Source of the DNA: Symsagittifera roscoffensis
Taxonomy: Eukaryota; Xenacoelomorpha; Acoela; Convolutidae
NCBI RefSeq assembly: GCF_963678635.1
Contig: NC_087069.1
Coordinates: 54,418,928-54,482,927, forward strand
Length of the DNA: 64,000 nucleotides
Reading direction: 5' to 3'
Shown: positions 53,601 through 59,600 of the stretch, piece after piece
How positions within the stretch are numbered: position 1 is the stretch's first letter
Layout of the letters: every line of letters begins with the position of its first letter
The notes under the pieces: model-generated
What the model saw: only the letters and a program-made list of their open reading frames with translations
Databases searched by the model: none
Told to the model about the DNA's origin: nothing
Program-made: the position numbers and the translations under genes

Positions 53601-56600
53601 AAAGCCTAGATGGGATGAGTATCTTGTCATGGTCTGGGTGCTGAGCTTAGCGCTAGAAGAGTTGAGACAGTTCCTTATCATATCAGAGGGGACATTGAAG
53701 AGACGCTGTAAGGTCTTTTTCGAGAACAGGTAAACAAGTTTTTTTTAATGCAACAACCCAATACGAAATTACCAATTAACCAGGCTTCCAAATTGATGGG
53801 TTTGCAACAAATTCACTTCAATTACAGATTTCACTTCGCCCATTAGCTTGATTTAGTGTTTTTGACAAGCGGAAAAGGAATAAAAGAACTCGGTTTGATC
53901 TCCACAGACCAAAAACGCTAGTAACACAAATCAATAAACCAAGTCTATGAAAAAAAACTAATCATGCAAAAATCATACATTTTGCTAAATTGGTGTCATC
54001 AATTTTTTGAGAATTTTTTTCTTGTTTGGCATATAGGTAGGTGTATCTTCATATATAAAAATGAAAATTTTTCTCGTAAAAAAATTCTAATCAAATAATT
54101 TCCATATATGGAATATCTATGATTTCATTTTTTGATGGCGGAATTTCATGATAGTTTCAAAATTGCCTCTGTTTTTGTTTTTTTTCCTTGATCGCAAAAC
54201 GAATTTTGTACTCAAACAAACAATTTCTAAAAAAAACTTTGCTTGCAAAAATTTAGCTTTTGTGTACATAACGTAGTCTTGATAGACAAAAATTGAGTTT
54301 TTTTCCGTTGCTCTGGATACATTTTATCAATTGTTTTAATTGCTTATCTAATTTAAATGGAATTTTAGGTATGCCTTGATCAATGCATGAATAAATAAAA
54401 CTCCCATTAAGAACAGTTATCTTCGTAAATTTTTGCTAAAATTTAAGAGCTTGATACTTTGGTTACAATTTTTGCGTAAGACAACGCTAGGTCAAATAAG
54501 GCCGTTTCCAAAGCATTCAAATTGCAAGACGGTCAAGCATGTGACAACTCTACTTTTGAGTAACGAACACCACTCAAAAACTTAGGTTAAATTGAAAATA
54601 ATAATAAATTTTTGGTTGCTGGAAAAATTCTAGTCAGAGACCTTCCACTTCCATGCAAGTTTCTGTACTTATGGAATTGCAAAAAACATATATGATTCGT
54701 ATTTTTACCTAAATTAAAATTTATCATTTCAAAAAAGGAAAATTATTTAAATGAAAAATTGTACGACGAGCCTTTTTGTTCAACCCGGGAAAACATCTTA
54801 CCATAATGTGTACCTTTTGATTTTGATTTGAAAAAAAATTTAATAAGAAACATTGGAAACGAAAATTTGATAGGAGCTAGCAAAATTTCAAGCCAAAGCA
54901 TATCTTCTTTTTCTAATGCAAAATATGTTAAGCTACAGCAACTGTCAATTTTTGATTACACTTCACTGTGATTGAAGGTTTACGAAATATTATTCATTTA
55001 GGAAAGAAACAATCTTAATCTACTTTAGTTGGTGGAATTGAATTCGACAAAAAAATAACAAGCCATTTTAAACGATTGTATAAACTTGTATGGCTAAAAT
55101 AAAATTTTATGAGACTGAACTTGAAATTGCAATAAGCTTGGTAATTTTCCATGAGACACCAGAGCGAGAAACTCTTGCTCTTTCTTGCTTGAAACAAAAC
55201 ACAAAATTTCAACACGGAAACAATTTTTTTATTTGATTTTCTTCAATGAAAAAACGCTAGCATATAAGTTTCATGTTTAAAAAACTGCTATTCGTACAGC
55301 TTTCAAGGATGAAAAGATGACGCCAGTAAAATTTCCTGCAATTTTTCTCTAAGTAGGATAAAAAGTTTTCATCACAGAAAAAATTGATGACAAGTTTTTG
55401 TCAACCCGGGATTCTAAGAAACAGTGGCTGTAGTTGTTATTGATTGGAAGTTTTAAAGTATCGAATTTAGTCTGAACATTATCATTTTAAAACAATTTTA
55501 ATGACTTTTTATCAAAACTATGTCTTTTCCTCTAGATGGAATTATGTTGATCTTCTGGGGCTGGTGATGTTTCTACCCGGACTTTTCATGCGCATGAACA
55601 AAGATTGGGGTGAGTCGAATTTGTTTGTCACGTTTTTTCATTGAATGAATGTATTTGGCAATTAAAAATCAACAAACTGTGACAGTGTATAGCAGTTTTA
55701 GACGATAAATGGATCTGCAATTTAAAATTTTTAACAATAGATTCTTTTCTTGGTTTCCAATTTTGCATGTTTTTCAGGGCTGTTGAATGTGGCGCAAGTC
55801 TTTTATGTGGGGTCTCTAATTGTCTACTTTGTGCGCTCTACCAGCCTGTTCTCTGTGCACAATTATCTAGGACCGAAAATACTGACCATCTCAAAAATGA
55901 TCAAAGACGACCTCAAATACTGGGTCTGCATTGCACTAGGTTAATTGTTTACTTTCTCAAAAATGTATCACGTCTTTGCGAGTGTTGAAAGTTTTCGTGA
56001 AGTTTGAAACATACATAACGAGGCCAAATTTTGCTTGCATTAGAGGTGCGCAACGTCTGATGTGTATAAGTCACTGGAATCCAGAGAGAAGTTTTTAAAC
56101 ATGTTCCAAATGGTATGTGGTTTTCATTCACAAATTTCCGTGGATTAAATGAAGAACGCGAACAAACAAACTGCAAAGTAAGTTTGGTCGCCGCATCAGT
56201 TAAACGAATAAAAGAGGCAAATGTATTAGGAAACCGCAATTTGCAGGTGAATTCTAAAAACTATAGGCGGAAACAGCAACATGCTTACGGATTTCGCAAA
56301 CTTTGAGCAGAATCTGCAAATATATGTGGATTCTAAAAAATTGTAATGTATAATGTATTGATATGAAAAGATTACGGAAACTGTAACTGAATTGTGCAAA
56401 TGTAAGCGGCATCCGCAAAAATGAAATGCGTATTGTAGTTTTTTTTATTTGAGGGTTCCTCAAACTCTTCTGGTTTTTACATTTTTGTTCTGATATCCAC
56501 AGTTTTTCTGATCTTGGAGCGAGTTTAAGCCATATAGTAATTTAATTACTTTTGTTCTCGGAATAGTTCACATCAAGAAATGAAAAAAATATATCCGTGT

Positions 56601-59600
56601 TGCTGTTTCCGCAATTAATCTTTTCAGCTCGTTGCGGAATCCGCTAATACAAAAAACACTGTTTAGTCTTGTAATGTAATCCAGATTGCGTTTCAGATGA
56701 CGTCATACGCAAATGACATAAAATGACAAGCTCTACAAATGGCAGAATTTCTACGCAACAGTTGCATTAAAAACAATTCGAGCCAAACATTTTCTGTGAA
56801 TAGGAAGTGAAAAGTATTTCGAAATGTCGCTTCAGTTGATGACAACTTCTCTTGAAAACAGATTTAAGAAATTTTATCAAGTGTATTCGTTTGCTGTTAC
56901 ATTTGTTTCTTCTGATCGAAAATTTCAGCAAAATTGACAGATGATTATTGTGCACTTATTTTGTCCCTGATAAAAAGGAGAAACAATAATTAAACGGAAG
57001 TGCTTGAGTTCCATTAAAAACCATAAGTTTATGTTTTTGAGAATAAATTTTTTTAAAATCAAATATGAGTTTCGTACTGTTTTGGTAGTTATTTTAATTT
57101 ATTTTGGCCAAGAGTGTTCAAGTATGTCTGGGTTGATCCCATTAAGTTTATTTTTTGCAGTCAGAATAGTAGGAAAACGTAAGATTTTGTCAAATACTGG
57201 CTGAGTAAAAACCTGTCTATCATCTAACCGGGATGGAGAGAGTTTCAATTAATCCAGGTTTATCTTAAGCCGTGTTATTTGAAAAAAAAAATTGGATAAT
57301 TTTCAGAAAATTTTTTCAAAAAAAGTCCGTAAATGGTGTATCTAGTTGTGAAAAAAATGAACGTTTCAGTGTATCTAGTGGCATACGGAGTTGCAGTTCA
57401 ATCTTTAATCTACCCAGGAATCACCGAGCCTTTCGTCATAATTTGGGGGGTGTTCTTCCGCTCCTTCTTCGAGATGTTGGGAGAGCCTACATTCGATGAC
57501 ATAGGAGCTACACACGATAACTGTTCCAAAGGTAAATATTTTTAGTCCAAGAATTTTTGCGTTCAAAAACTTGCCGATAAATATTTTGAATTGTTTCAAA
57601 AAGTAAAAAAAAAAATAGATAGTATAATTAACCGATTATGGTCATGATGATCAGATGAGTTTTTTTGTACAAAATGATCAAAACTTGTTCAGTTTTTTGT
57701 TGTTTTTCCGAGCTCTCTTTGGAAGCACCTTATTTTGACTAAATTTTCAGCGCTGCCGGGCAATTTTGAAAAAAGGCCAAAAAAAATTGAGCGTTTTTTT
57801 GGCGCGCAATCCCCCTCAAAGTTAGTGTATCGGCTCCTGATGGGATAGAGTGAGGTCTCGAAATGCACAGAATGATGTAAGAACAAGACACGTAACAAAA
57901 CTTGAAACTCAGTTCGAAAATTACTTAAAAGCTTGTTTTGTTGCTAAAATTCTCATATTTTCATGCTCAGGCAACTAAGAATTTGAAAAAGTTGACGTCG
58001 GACATTTTCGTGTTTTTTGATCGAATTTTTATATCAATTTTGTTTAAATTAAAACCTATTATAATTCCAATATAATCGGCATAAAATAATAAAGCTTTAT
58101 AATGGATTGTTTTCTCCATATAATCGATTATTTTACTCTGCGACCACAAAAGTGCCAGATAATAGATAATAATCGGAGAAACTCCGGTTCGGGCAGAGAG
58201 CGCCTTCAGAAAAATGTTAGGGTCCTTTATCAAAAAATAGTACAAAGGGGGCACTTTGGGTCGGCAGGAGGTCGAATACTTGAAAAAGATCGTCCGCAGC
58301 CAAACCCCCCCCCCCGCAGCCAAAAAAAACTCTTCCCCTCTCTAAGTTCGCCCTGCCATAAATCGATAATATCGTATTGTTAAAAAACCGCGAAAAATCT
58401 CTTTTTCTTTTCCCCTAGCAAAAATTTTTCACCAGTAATTTTCTTTTCACTTTGTCTGATTTTCACAAAAATTGAAAGCGGACTAATTAAGTTATGACGA
58501 ACATGTTTGTCTTCTTAGTTAAAATTATAAAACCTCAAGTTTTACCATAAAAGGAATGCTTATGTGAGGTGGGGTTTTGAAAAAGAACTCAAATAAATCA
58601 AGCTCATTATGGAGTTTGTCAGTACGCTTAGTCATATGACTGAGCTGATCGAATTGAAGCATGCACTCAACTTCGATTTTCGTATTGCTAGTTTGCCAAG
58701 TAGTCAATTTAATTCAATTTCTTACAGGTGCGGACGCAGAGTGGCCGTTTGAGGACTGTCCCAATGATTCGAACACCATCGTCGCTCTAATTCTGAAAGC
58801 ACTCTTCATGTTGTTCACCAATGTTCTACTTCTCAATCTGCTCATTGCAATTTTCAACAATAGATACAATGATGTGAATAATGAAAGTACTGTTTATTGG
58901 AAAATGCAGCAGTTTTTGGTGACTAAAGAATACTATAACCGGTAATTTTACAGTTTAGTGGCCATGGAGGCTTCGTTATACCTTCTTTGGTTTCCTAATT
59001 CCTTTTATCTCAAGTTAAAGCTCTTTGTTTCTACATTGGAGTACATCGAGTAGGGAGTAGGGGGTACGAAATTTCTAGGCGAGAAGGGATACCTTTCTAG
59101 ACGCTTAAGAATTCTCCATAACTCGGTGAACTTTCGATAATACTATATTAATAAATATAAGAGAAACATAAAAGAAAAAAAAATTGTGCATGTTTTTTTT
59201 TCAATTTGAAAACTTTACCAGTATTTTAAATGTCTTGTTCTTAAAACTACATCAACCTCTAAAAACAATGCAATACATCAACCTCAATTTTTTCATAACA
59301 GTTGCTATCAACCTAACTTAATTGTGTTATAGTATAGACCTTGTGATGTTAACGAATCTATTAAAAATTTTATTTCGCTTAGAATTTTTTTTTGGTGACA
59401 CCGGGTATGTCATGCCACTCATTACAGTTATATACGTCTAAGTTGCATTTGTGGTGTCAAGGTCACACACCTGCCGCTCAGCATTTTTCTTTTCTTGGTG
59501 CAACTTGGTTGCATCTGCTTGTATATCGGCCTATGATTTATATCATTCTAATTTTCCATTCATGCAAGGCGCATATAAGCTCATTGTCTCAATTTCAATC

